Positions 16,673-24,450 of a stretch of DNA of 64,000 nt are shown here, in pieces. The notes beneath the pieces were generated by a model, which was not told the DNA's origin, ran no database searches, and saw nothing but the letters and a program-made list of their open reading frames with translations. A program made the position numbers and the translations under genes. The stretch is from Bradyrhizobium prioriisuperbiae (GTDB taxonomy: Bacteria > Pseudomonadota > Alphaproteobacteria > Rhizobiales > Xanthobacteraceae): the NCBI RefSeq assembly GCF_032397745.1, contig NZ_CP135921.1:1612001-1676000 (forward strand), given 5' to 3'. Positions within the stretch are counted from its first letter, which is position 1, and each line of letters opens with the position of its first letter.

Positions 16673-18238
16673 ATGCCCAACTCCATCAGTGCGGGACAAA
16701 CCACGGTCGATCGTCCCCTGCTTGCGCCCGGTGACATCGTCACCGTCACCACCTCGTTCAACATTCTGCAGAACCTCGGCAACACCGCGTTCAATGTCCA
16801 GCTGACCCACATCGCCAGCAGCCAGACGGTCGGCGCCACCACCAAGGGCGTGCCCGCCGCGGATTTGACGACCGGCGCCACGGTGTCGATGAAGCACAGC
16901 TTCACGATTCCGGCGAACGCCCCGACCGGCCCTTACAGCGTCGTGCTGACCGCCAACACCGCCGACAGCAATTGGACGCTGCTGTTCGAGGATGACAATG
17001 CAGCGGGACTTCTGGTGCAGACTGCGGCGGTTAAGGCCGGCCCGACCAGCACCAGCCCCTCCACGGTGATCCTCGGCCACACCATCACGGTGGCGACATC
17101 GTTCACCGTGCTGCAGAATCTCGGCACCACGGCGTTCACCATCCAGCTGTTCCACATCGCCAGCGATCAATCGATCGGCATCCACACCGAGGGATTCACG
17201 CCGAGCCAGGTCACCAGCGGCAGCATCGTCCCGCTGTCCCACACCTTCACCATTCCGGTGAACGTGCCCACCGGCGATTACCGGGTGTCGCTGACGGCCA
17301 ACGTCGCCGACAGCAACTTTACGCTGCTGTATGTGCTGCCGATCGCGCAGGCCTTCAGCGTGCAGACGGCCGCCGTGTCGATCTTTCCCAAGGCCGCCGG
17401 CGCGTTCGTCAACTGGGGCGACGACGGCCGCGAATCCAACATGGCGATCTGGGAGGACTGGCTGAACCAGACGTCGTCGTCGGTGCGGGCGATGGATTTC
17501 TACGGCGGCTCGGTCTGGTCGGACTTTTTCGACAACGACTGGCTTCCCGGTTTCTGGCTCAACGTCAATCCCGACCGCAAGCTGGTGTGGAGCATTCCCC
17601 TGACTGTCTCGGGCACGCCCCTTGCCGACATCGGCGCCGGACTGCACGATGCCGAGTTCATCAACGCCGCCACCAAGATCGCCGCCGCGCAGCCCGACGC
17701 CATCATCCGCATCGGCTGGGAGATGAACATCGCGGGGGGATCGGGGACGGCGGTGAACCAGACTGCGGATTACATCGAGGCGTACCGGCGGGTGGTCGCA
17801 ATCTTCCGCGCGCAGTCCTCAGCCTTCACGTTCGACTGGTGCCCGGGCTGGGGGGCGCAGGACATGCCGGCGGATCAGGCCTACCCCGGCGACGACGTGG
17901 TCGATTACATCGGCCTCGACGTCTACGATTATGTCGGCGGCACCAGTGTGCAGCAGCGCTGGATCGACAATTACCTGAATGCGCCGTTCGGCCTGACCTG
18001 GCACAAGACCTTTGCCGCCGCCCATGGCAAACCGATCAGCTATCCGGAATGGGGCGTCGGCCAGGCCGGCGACAACCCCTATTTCATCCAACAGATGCAC
18101 GCCTGGTTGACCGACAATGCCGGGCAACTGGCCTACGCCTGCTATTTCGATGTCGACGGCGCCTGGCCGACGCAGATCGACAATGGCGAATTCCCGCTGT
18201 CGCAGGCGCAGTTCGTGTCGCTGTTCAGCGCGCCATAA
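16673..18238 (+). CDS. GH26-like glycoside hydrolase with two N-terminal repeat domains
   Basis: A 521-residue protein in two parts. Residues about 17-117 and 128-232 are a tandem duplication (each has TSF-ILQNLG-TAF-QL-HIAS and PTG-Y-V-LTAN-ADSN-TLL), predicted beta-sandwich modules. Residues about 240-521 form a TIM-barrel glycosidase resembling family GH26. There, E350 in IRIGWEMN fits the acid/base and E459 in SYPEWG fits the nucleophile, with NWGDDGRESN at the barrel start. No signal peptide is visible, odd for a polysaccharide enzyme. The ATG at 16673 follows GGAGACAGCC. An IS sits just upstream. Likely substrate a mannan-like or own exopolysaccharide; this is inference. Confidence 0.75.
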   Translation: MPNSISAGQTTVDRPLLAPGDIVTVTTSFNILQNLGNTAFNVQLTHIASSQTVGATTKGVPAADLTTGATVSMKHSFTIPANAPTGPYSVVLTANTADSNWTLLFEDDNAAGLLVQTAAVKAGPTSTSPSTVILGHTITVATSFTVLQNLGTTAFTIQLFHIASDQSIGIHTEGFTPSQVTSGSIVPLSHTFTIPVNVPTGDYRVSLTANVADSNFTLLYVLPIAQAFSVQTAAVSIFPKAAGAFVNWGDDGRESNMAIWEDWLNQTSSSVRAMDFYGGSVWSDFFDNDWLPGFWLNVNPDRKLVWSIPLTVSGTPLADIGAGLHDAEFINAATKIAAAQPDAIIRIGWEMNIAGGSGTAVNQTADYIEAYRRVVAIFRAQSSAFTFDWCPGWGAQDMPADQAYPGDDVVDYIGLDVYDYVGGTSVQQRWIDNYLNAPFGLTWHKTFAAAHGKPISYPEWGVGQAGDNPYFIQQMHAWLTDNAGQLAYACYFDVDGAWPTQIDNGEFPLSQAQFVSLFSAP

Positions 18239-18325
18239 AATCCTGCCGACGTCCTGCGCGCGGATTAATCCACGCGCAGGACGACCGGCCGAGCCTCGCC
18301 TAGCCGGCGGAGACGGCCGTCGCGC

Positions 18326-18520
18326 TCATTTTCGTCGGATCTGTTTTGACGGCGCGTCGAATCGCGCGACCGGCCGATCCATCTGCCAAAGCTCCACATC
18401 GTGGCTGTCGACCAGACGACTGGCCGATGTGACCGCCGAGTCGTCATCGGCGCAATCCATCTGAACCACGCCGATGAACTGGTCGTGTCGCCCGACGATA
18501 TAGGCACGATAGACTGTCAT
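18326..18520 (-). CDS. Small conserved protein of unknown function (64 aa)
   Basis: A 64-residue protein beginning MTVYRAYIVGRHDQFIG and containing MDCADDDSAVTSASRLVDSHDVELWQMDRPVARF. This pattern (YRAY-I, CADD-A, AxxLVDGHDVELW, RxIARF) is that of a short family common in bradyrhizobia, with no established function. The ATG at 18520 has a strong Shine-Dalgarno (GGAGG, 5 bases before). A longer form from 18532 lacks one. No neighbour suggests a role. Confidence 0.72.
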   Translation of the reverse strand: MTVYRAYIVGRHDQFIGVVQMDCADDDSAVTSASRLVDSHDVELWQMDRPVARFDAPSKQIRRK

Positions 18521-18642
18521 GTTGGCCTCCAAAATCTCAAGTCGCGCGAACGCCTTGCTGATGAATTTGCCTCCCGATGCGTATGAATTCGAGAGGGATT
18601 GCTCTCTTGTTTTGTAGGCGCGGAATAAAAGCCGCCTAACCG

Positions 18643-19713
18643 TCAGGCCGGAATATTCTCGCGAAAAATGATTTCGCTGCGGGGAGGCTCCACGCCGAAC
18701 TCCGCGGGCCGGCCGGCACGCAGATTGTCGAAGATGGCGACGCAGCTCATCATGGCGTTGAGGGGATTTTGCGTGATCACCGCATCCATGGTGCCGTCGA
18801 TCAGGAGCGCGCGGGTGTCCGCGGACAGGCCGTGCCCGACAAACACCACATCGTGCGCGCGCCGCGCTTCCCTCAGCGCACGACCGACGCCATCAGCGCC
18901 GCCGCCGATGTTGTAGATCCCGCCGAGATCGGGGTGCTGCGCCAGCAACATGCGTGTCTGGCGATAGTTCTTGTCGGCGTCGTCCTGGCCCTCGCGCAGG
19001 CCCACCACCTTGATGGCAGGAAACAACTCCTCGAACAGATGCAGGAATCCCATCTCGCGCTCCTCATGTGCGCGATAACTGAGGCTGCCAGCGATGACAG
19101 CCACCTTGGCCGGACGTTGGCCGATGAAGCGGGCGATCAGATAACCGGCGGTACGCCCGGCGGAGCGGTTGTCGAGCCCGACATAGGCCGCGCGGCGGGC
19201 ATTGAGGATGTCGGAGATCAGGGTCACGCTCGGCACGCCGCGGGCGTTGAGATTGTTGACGGCTTCGCGCACGGCAGGATGCTCCAGCGCCATGAAGGCG
19301 ACGCCGTCGGCCCTGTCGCGCTGGTCCCACAGTGCGCGCGCCAGAAGCTCTGGGTTGAAACTCCTGATGGTCTCGACGGTGGCGCGGACATTGAACGCCG
19401 CCAACCTGTCGCCGGAATGAGCCACGAGCTGGCCGAGCATCGCCAGGAACCGATTGGTGCCGGCGGGCAGCAGGAACACCAGCCGCATCGGCTTCGGCGT
19501 CATCGCCGCAAGGATCTGCTCCGCCGGCATGTAGTCGAGCTCAGTGGCGGCCTTGAGCACCCGCTGCACGGTGATGGCGCGAACGCCGGGGCGTCGGTTC
19601 AGCACACGATCGACCGTCGCGGTGGAGACCCCGGCAAGCCGCGCCACATCGGCGATGCGGCTCAGGCCAGAAACCTTGACGTCAGCGATCTGTCTGGCCA
19701 CCCGTGCCTCCAT
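18643..19713 (-). CDS. LacI-family transcriptional regulator
   Basis: A 356-residue LacI/GalR-type regulator. The headpiece is SRIADVARLAGVSTATVDRVLNRRPGVRAITVQRVLKAATELDY (about residues 18-61). A periplasmic-binding-protein-like sensor domain follows, with VAFMALEHPAVREAVNNLNARGVPSVTLISD and GRTAGYLIARFIG, as in ligand-responsive members (type 1 sugar or polyol sensors). The ATG at 19713 is preferred over the TTG one codon before. It is divergent from the TRAP binding-protein gene. The inverted repeat at 19737-19757 is a candidate operator. Confidence 0.88.
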   Translation of the reverse strand: MEARVARQIADVKVSGLSRIADVARLAGVSTATVDRVLNRRPGVRAITVQRVLKAATELDYMPAEQILAAMTPKPMRLVFLLPAGTNRFLAMLGQLVAHSGDRLAAFNVRATVETIRSFNPELLARALWDQRDRADGVAFMALEHPAVREAVNNLNARGVPSVTLISDILNARRAAYVGLDNRSAGRTAGYLIARFIGQRPAKVAVIAGSLSYRAHEEREMGFLHLFEELFPAIKVVGLREGQDDADKNYRQTRMLLAQHPDLGGIYNIGGGADGVGRALREARRAHDVVFVGHGLSADTRALLIDGTMDAVITQNPLNAMMSCVAIFDNLRAGRPAEFGVEPPRSEIIFRENIPA

Positions 19714-19736
19714 CAAAAACCATCAAGCTTCGTATT

Positions 19737-19757
19737 TGACACCAGAGACCGGTGTCA
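19737..19757. promoter_or_regulatory. Candidate LacI-type operator
   Basis: TGACACC and GGTGTCA form 7-base inverted arms separated by 7 bases. The site lies 24 bases upstream of the LacI-family gene and 87 before the TRAP binding-protein ATG. The position suits control of both. Spacing is wider than classic LacI operators, so it may be coincidental. Confidence 0.4.
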
Positions 19758-19843
19758 TGTTTTCTGAGACAGGACGCAGAAGCCACATCAAATCACATCA
19801 GAAATCCGAGATCAAAAACATCGGAATGTTCGGGGAGGACGTC

Positions 19844-20860
19844 ATGACCCATCTGTCGCGTCGCGGTGCGCTTGGCGCCTTCGGGGGCCTGGCCGCCGCC
19901 GGCCTCATCGGCGCGCCGCGGCTTGCCCGGGCCGCGGAATTCCCGCTCAAATACGGCAACAATTTGCCTGCCACCCATCCGCTGAACGTTCGCGCGCAGC
20001 AGGCCGCCGACCGGATCGCCAAGGAGACCCATGGCCGGGCCGAACTGTCGATCTTCCCGAACAACCAGCTCGGCGGCGACACCGACATGCTGTCGCAGGT
20101 GCGCAGCGGCAGCATCAGCTTCTTCACGCCCTCGGCGCTGGTGATTGCGACCCTGGTGCCAGTCGCCGCGATCAATGCGGTGGGCTTTGCCTTCCGCGAC
20201 TACGACCAGGTCTGGACAGCGATGGACGGCAAGCTCGGCGCCCATGTCCGCGCCGCCATCGGCAAGGTGAATCTCCATGCCTTCGAGACCATGTGGGACA
20301 ACGGCTTCCGGCAGATGACCACGGGCTCGCGGCCGATCGAAACCGCTGGGGATATGGAAGGCCTGAAGATCCGCGTGCCGGTGAGCCCGCTGAGCATCGC
20401 GATGTTCAAGGCGCTGGGTTCGGCGCCAACCAGCCTGCAGTTCAGCGAGGTCTATTCCTCGCTGCAGACCCGCATCGTCGACGCACAGGAAAATCCGCTG
20501 CCTATCATCGATGTCGCGAAACTCTACGAGGTGCAGAAATATTGCGCGCTGTCGAACCACATCTGGGACGGCTTCTGGTTCGTCGGCCATGGCCGCACCT
20601 GGGCCGCATTGCCTGACGACATCAAGGCCGTCATCAGCAGGGCGATCAACGAGGCCGGTTTAAAGCAGCGCGACGACATCAGGGCGTTCAACGAGACCGT
20701 GCAGAAGCAGCTGCAGGCCAAGGGCCTGGCCTTCAACCGGCCGGCCCCCGACAGCTTCCGCGCGAGGCTGCGCGACGCAGGCTTTTACAACGAGTGGAAG
20801 GGCCGGTTCGGCGAGGAGGCGTGGAGCCTGCTCGAAAGCGCCGTGGGCAAGCTGACGTGA
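19844..20860 (+). CDS. TRAP transporter substrate-binding protein (DctP family), orphan
   Basis: A 338-residue periplasmic binding protein of the DctP family. It starts with a Tat-like signal (HLSRRGALGAFGGLAAAGLIGAPRLARA). The mature part opens EFPLKYGNNLPATHPLNVRAQQAADRIAKETHGRAELSIFPNNQLGGDTDML, and GLKIRVPVSPLSIAMFKALGSAPTSLQFSEVYSSLQTRIVDAQENPLPII contains the conserved arginine that binds the ligand carboxylate. The start follows GGGGAGGACGTC. No DctQ or DctM membrane subunit is near, unusual for a TRAP system. The divergent LacI regulator and downstream VOC gene suggest control by, and metabolism of, a specific carboxylate. Confidence 0.87.
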   Translation: MTHLSRRGALGAFGGLAAAGLIGAPRLARAAEFPLKYGNNLPATHPLNVRAQQAADRIAKETHGRAELSIFPNNQLGGDTDMLSQVRSGSISFFTPSALVIATLVPVAAINAVGFAFRDYDQVWTAMDGKLGAHVRAAIGKVNLHAFETMWDNGFRQMTTGSRPIETAGDMEGLKIRVPVSPLSIAMFKALGSAPTSLQFSEVYSSLQTRIVDAQENPLPIIDVAKLYEVQKYCALSNHIWDGFWFVGHGRTWAALPDDIKAVISRAINEAGLKQRDDIRAFNETVQKQLQAKGLAFNRPAPDSFRARLRDAGFYNEWKGRFGEEAWSLLESAVGKLT

Positions 20861-20954
20861 GCGCCGAACACACGACCATCAACAACCACGGCGCTGCTCC
20901 TCACCCTACGGAGCGGCATCGCAATGGACACAGCCTCTCTTCAAGGACCCCATC

Positions 20955-21494
20955 ATGAGTCGTTTGTTCGGCGACATCCGCCAGGCGGGCTATGTCGTCA
21001 CCGATATCGAAGAGGCCATGGACCATTGGAGCCGGGTGCTCGGCATCGGGCCGTGGTTCTACAATCCACGGGTCCCGATCGTGAACTATCGTTATCGCGG
21101 CGAGGCCTACACGCCGCATCATTCGGTTGCGCTGGCCAACTCCGGCCCGCTGCAGCTCGAACTGATCCAGATCCATGGCGACGCGCCGTCCATGTATCGC
21201 GATTTTCTGAAAGCCGGCCACAGCGGGCTGCAGCATGTCGCCTACTGGACCGAAACCTACGACGCCGATCTCGCGCGTCTCGAAACTAAGGGCTTCAAGG
21301 CGGCGATGAGCGGAGAAGTCGGCGCGCGCGGCCGCTTCGTCTATTTCGATACCGAATACCATCCGGGTACGGTCATCGAACTGTCCGAGGTCTCGGGCCC
21401 AAAGGGCAAGATGTTCGATCTCATTCGCCAATCTTCGTGGGCCTGGGACGGCAAGGATCCGGTCCGCTCCTTCCCCGATCTCTCGATTCTCTGA
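20955..21494 (+). CDS. VOC-family (glyoxalase/dioxygenase-fold) protein
   Basis: A 179-residue vicinal-oxygen-chelate protein. The first module begins RLFGDIRQAGYVVTDIEEAMDHWSRVLGIGPWF, with a polar metal-site residue position; the second is HSGLQHVAYWTETYDADLARLETKGFKAAMSGEVGARGRFVYFDTEYHPGTVIELSEV, where H and E fit metal ligands. Lactoylglutathione lyase, methylmalonyl-CoA epimerase and ring-cleavage dioxygenases share this fold. It lies 94 bases after the TRAP binding-protein gene on the same strand, so probably acts on the compound imported. Substrate unknown. Confidence 0.8.
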   Translation: MSRLFGDIRQAGYVVTDIEEAMDHWSRVLGIGPWFYNPRVPIVNYRYRGEAYTPHHSVALANSGPLQLELIQIHGDAPSMYRDFLKAGHSGLQHVAYWTETYDADLARLETKGFKAAMSGEVGARGRFVYFDTEYHPGTVIELSEVSGPKGKMFDLIRQSSWAWDGKDPVRSFPDLSIL

Positions 21495-21745
21495 AAGCCC
21501 GAGACTGACCGCCGGCGCGCCATCCGCACATTTGCGTGAGCCGCGAATAACTTTCCATGATGACGGGGCCGGCGAGATAACCATGCTGGCATGACGCCCG
21601 GCCGGACGGCCGGGCTGGATTTGTTGCATACGGCCATGCAGGTCTGGGCCTGCTGCAAAGGTCGCGACCGGACTATGTAGGGCGCTGGCGTATTCAAACG
21701 CCCCACACATCTCCCATTTCGCTTCAGATTCGATCGATACCGCCC

Positions 21746-23134
21746 ATGGACGCGCGTTCCCCCGAAAAGCCGGCAACCGAGATAGACGGGCTGCCGCCTG
21801 AGCGGCGGCGCTGGGCAGTGCTCGCCCTGTTCACCGCGCTGGCCATGGCCTCGCTCGACACGGCGATTGCCAATGTCGCGCTGCCGGCCATTGCCGCCGA
21901 CCTTCATGTCAGCCCCGCCGACGTGGTCTGGGTGGTCAATATCTACCAGATCGCCATGGTCGCGACCCTGCTGCCGCTGGCGGCGCTGGGCGAGATCGTC
22001 GGCCACCAGCGCATCTATCTCGGCGGCCTGATCCTGTTCACACTGGCCTCGCTGCTGTGCGCGTTCGCATGGTCGCTGGAGACGCTGTTGATCGCCCGCG
22101 CCCTGCAGGGCCTCGGCGCCAGCGGCATCATGAGCGTCAACACCGCGCTGGTGCGCTTTGTCTATCCCCGCCGGATGCTGGGGCACGGCTTCGGCCTGAA
22201 CGCGATGGTGGTCGCAACCGCATTCACCGTCGGTCCCACCGTTGCGTCCGGGATCATGTCGGTCGGGCCGTGGACCTGGCTGTTCGGCGTCAATGTCCCG
22301 TTCGGCATCATTGCCGTCATTGTCGGCCTGAAGGTGCTGCCGGATACGCCGAGGGCGAGCCACGCCTTCGATTGGCCGGGCGCCGTGCTGGCGTCTGCCT
22401 GCCTCGGCCTGTTCATTGTCGCGCTCGGCAGCGCCGGGCATCAGACTGACCTGCGATGGGTCGGCCTCGAACTCGCCGGCGCCGTGCTGCTGGCCGCGGT
22501 GCTGATGCGCCGCCAGGCCGATCACCCGGCGCCGATGCTGCCGATCGATCTGTTCCGGCGGCCGATCTTTGCGCTGTCCGCCGTCACCGCCATGTGCTCG
22601 TTCGCGGCCCAAGGTCTCGCCTTCGTGTCACTGCCGTTCTATTTCGAGCACAGCCTGGGACTGACCGCGGTTGCGACGGGCTTTCTGATCACGCCATGGT
22701 CATTGGTGGTCGGCATCATGGCGCCGATTGCCGGCCGACTGTCGGACCGCTTTCCCGCCGGCATTCTCGGCGGCATCGGTCTGATCATTCTCGCCATCGG
22801 CATGGTGCTGCTGGCGACCCTGCCGGACAATCCGAGCATCGCCAACATCGTCTGGCGGATGGCGGTGTGCGGCTTCGGGTTCGGGTTCTTCCAGTCCCCC
22901 AACATGAAGGCGCTGATGTCGAGCGCACCGGCGGATCGCAGCGGCGGCGCCAGCGGCATCGTGGCGACCGCGCGCCTGACCGGGCAGACCATCGGCGCGG
23001 CAGTGGCCGCGTTCTGCTTCAGCCTGTTCGTGGCCCAAGGGCCGACCATCGCGCTGGCACTCGGCGCAGGCTTCGCTTCGATCGGCGCGATAATGAGCTT
23101 TTTGCGGCTGGTTGCGAAAAAGCCGGCGCGATAG
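21746..23134 (+). CDS. MFS drug-efflux-type transporter, DHA2 group
   Basis: A 462-residue integral-membrane antiporter of the DHA2 (EmrB/QacA) group, predicted 14 membrane segments. The motif LDTAIANVALPAIAADLHVSPADVVWVVNIYQIA at residues about 33-66 is diagnostic. GEIVGHQRIYLGGLILFTLASLLCAFA and LLIARALQGLGASGIMSVN follow. Likely exports a toxic or metabolic compound by proton exchange. No regulator or membrane-fusion partner is next to it. The ATG at 21746 gives the normal short cytoplasmic N-terminus. Confidence 0.87.
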   Translation: MDARSPEKPATEIDGLPPERRRWAVLALFTALAMASLDTAIANVALPAIAADLHVSPADVVWVVNIYQIAMVATLLPLAALGEIVGHQRIYLGGLILFTLASLLCAFAWSLETLLIARALQGLGASGIMSVNTALVRFVYPRRMLGHGFGLNAMVVATAFTVGPTVASGIMSVGPWTWLFGVNVPFGIIAVIVGLKVLPDTPRASHAFDWPGAVLASACLGLFIVALGSAGHQTDLRWVGLELAGAVLLAAVLMRRQADHPAPMLPIDLFRRPIFALSAVTAMCSFAAQGLAFVSLPFYFEHSLGLTAVATGFLITPWSLVVGIMAPIAGRLSDRFPAGILGGIGLIILAIGMVLLATLPDNPSIANIVWRMAVCGFGFGFFQSPNMKALMSSAPADRSGGASGIVATARLTGQTIGAAVAAFCFSLFVAQGPTIALALGAGFASIGAIMSFLRLVAKKPAR

Positions 23135-23141
23135 GCCAGAC

Positions 23142-23840
23142 CTACTCAAGCCGGCGCAGCGTGCCCTTGAAGCGAAGGCTACGTTTGCCGGCGAGCGCCG
23201 TGGCCTCGATCTCGGCTCCGGTCTCGCTATATGTCCCGGAAAAACCGATGCCGACTTCATAGCCGCCGAAGATATGCTGCTCGCCTTGGCGGCGCGTGTG
23301 CTCGCTGTTCACCAGCGATCCCTTCCAGCGGCCGTTGGCCGAACTGTAGGCGCCGATATAATTGAACGACGCATCGCCGCCGTGAATCTCACCGTCATGC
23401 AGCACCACCACGCCGGTGTTGCCGCCACTGACGCCGTCGAGCATGGTGATGTGCATGGAATAAAGGCCATTGCCGATGCCGCCTGGCCCGGGCGCGGCAA
23501 CCGGCGGCAGTGTGTCGTCTCCGATTAACGTCATCACCGAATTGAAGACCACGCCGGGCAACTGTGTCGTTCCGCCTTCGAACTGAAGTTCTTCACCTTG
23601 CCGCTTGCCCTTCAGGGTCAGGGTGATCTTGTCGATACCGAACAGCGGCCGGAAGTTGGGATCCTCATTGTGCCGAACGGTTGAGCACACGACGGATATC
23701 GCGTCATCGCCGCCGTCATAACTGCCGATGAATGCGAACGCCGAATTGCCGCCGAGCAGCTTGCCGTCCTGGGCGTAGATCACGCCACATCCGGTTCCGT
23801 GAACGGTCCGGAATTCGACCTTGTAAAGCCCCTGTTGCAC
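23142..23840 (-). CDS. Tandem GrlR-family domain protein
   Basis: A 232-residue protein made of two copies of the same domain: residues 3-108 (GLYKVEFRTVHGTGCGVIYAQDGKLLGGNSAFAFIGSYD) and 123-232 (NGLYSMHITMLDGVSGGNTGVVVLHDGEIHGGDASFNYIGAYS), joined by a proline/glycine-rich linker. The pattern GLY-V-F, G-GV, DGKL-GGDS, YIGTY matches the GrlR family, named from a negative regulator of type III secretion in enteropathogens. Bradyrhizobia carry many homologues outside secretion loci. The GTG at 23840 is the first start placing the domain at its usual N-terminus; the upstream frame to 24071 is low quality. Function here is unknown. Confidence 0.72.
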   Translation of the reverse strand: MQQGLYKVEFRTVHGTGCGVIYAQDGKLLGGNSAFAFIGSYDGGDDAISVVCSTVRHNEDPNFRPLFGIDKITLTLKGKRQGEELQFEGGTTQLPGVVFNSVMTLIGDDTLPPVAAPGPGGIGNGLYSMHITMLDGVSGGNTGVVVLHDGEIHGGDASFNYIGAYSSANGRWKGSLVNSEHTRRQGEQHIFGGYEVGIGFSGTYSETGAEIEATALAGKRSLRFKGTLRRLE

Positions 23841-24121
23841 AGCACGGTCCCCGCCGGAGCCCGGTTCACGTCGCGAACCGCACGCCAGCCTTGTCTTTCC
23901 GCCCGACCTCCCCGGGGTCCCGCCCGAGGCATGCCGCGTCAGAAAGACGGCTTCCACCTTGCGCTCACGCGGTCTTCGAAAAATCCGATCGTGCTCGCGC
24001 GCCCAACCGCAGCGTATTATCGCGGAACGGTTGCAGCAACAGTCTCGATGCGCGCGGGCGCGATCGGACACGGTACACTGGATATCAAGCGTCGACGCGA
24101 TTGCCGGTTGCTTGTCGAGGA

Positions 24122-24445
24122 TCAGTAGTTTTGTGACAAATACTCGACAATCTTGCCGGCGTCGGTGTCGTCGATCGGCGCTCCGAACACCTTGATCATC
24201 TTGGTGACTTCGGCCTGCCAGAAATCCTTCTTGAATTTCGGGCCCTGCGGCTGGGTCTTGATATAGTCGACCGAATGGCAGGCGGTGCAGTTGTTCTGCA
24301 CCACGTCGAGATTGGGCCCCGGCTTGAGTGTCGCCGTCTCGTCGGGAAGCCTGTAGCCCACCGGCTTTGCATATGCCGCAGCTGAGATGCCGCCGAGCAC
24401 CGCAATCAGCAGCATCGGGACAAGAGGAATCCTCACCATCGCCAT
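24122..24445 (-). CDS. sorB: Monohaem cytochrome c subunit of sulfite dehydrogenase (SorB-like)
   Basis: A 107-residue periplasmic c-type cytochrome. The signal peptide is MAMVRIPLVPMLLIAVLGGISAAAYA. One haem-binding site is present, C53-T-A-C56-H57. The size and its position, five bases after the sulfite-oxidase-type molybdoenzyme gene on the same strand, match SorB of SorAB sulfite dehydrogenase, which passes electrons from the molybdenum subunit to the respiratory chain. SoxD would be larger with two haems. The ATG may be 24445 or 24439; the second lies at a better distance from the GAGGGGG. Confidence 0.8.
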   Translation of the reverse strand: MAMVRIPLVPMLLIAVLGGISAAAYAKPVGYRLPDETATLKPGPNLDVVQNNCTACHSVDYIKTQPQGPKFKKDFWQAEVTKMIKVFGAPIDDTDAGKIVEYLSQNY

Positions 24446-24450
24446 CCCCC

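Noticed and set aside
15458..18238. A single 926-residue open frame on the plus strand covering the IS and the GH26-like gene
   Set aside because: The first 400 codons are antisense to the intact transposase and have no family resemblance. The real gene starts at the ATG at 16673 with its own Shine-Dalgarno.
21341..22612. A 423-residue minus-strand frame opposite the VOC and DHA2 genes
   Set aside because: It is antisense to two recognisable genes and composed mostly of Gln, Arg, His and Gly; no domain is visible.
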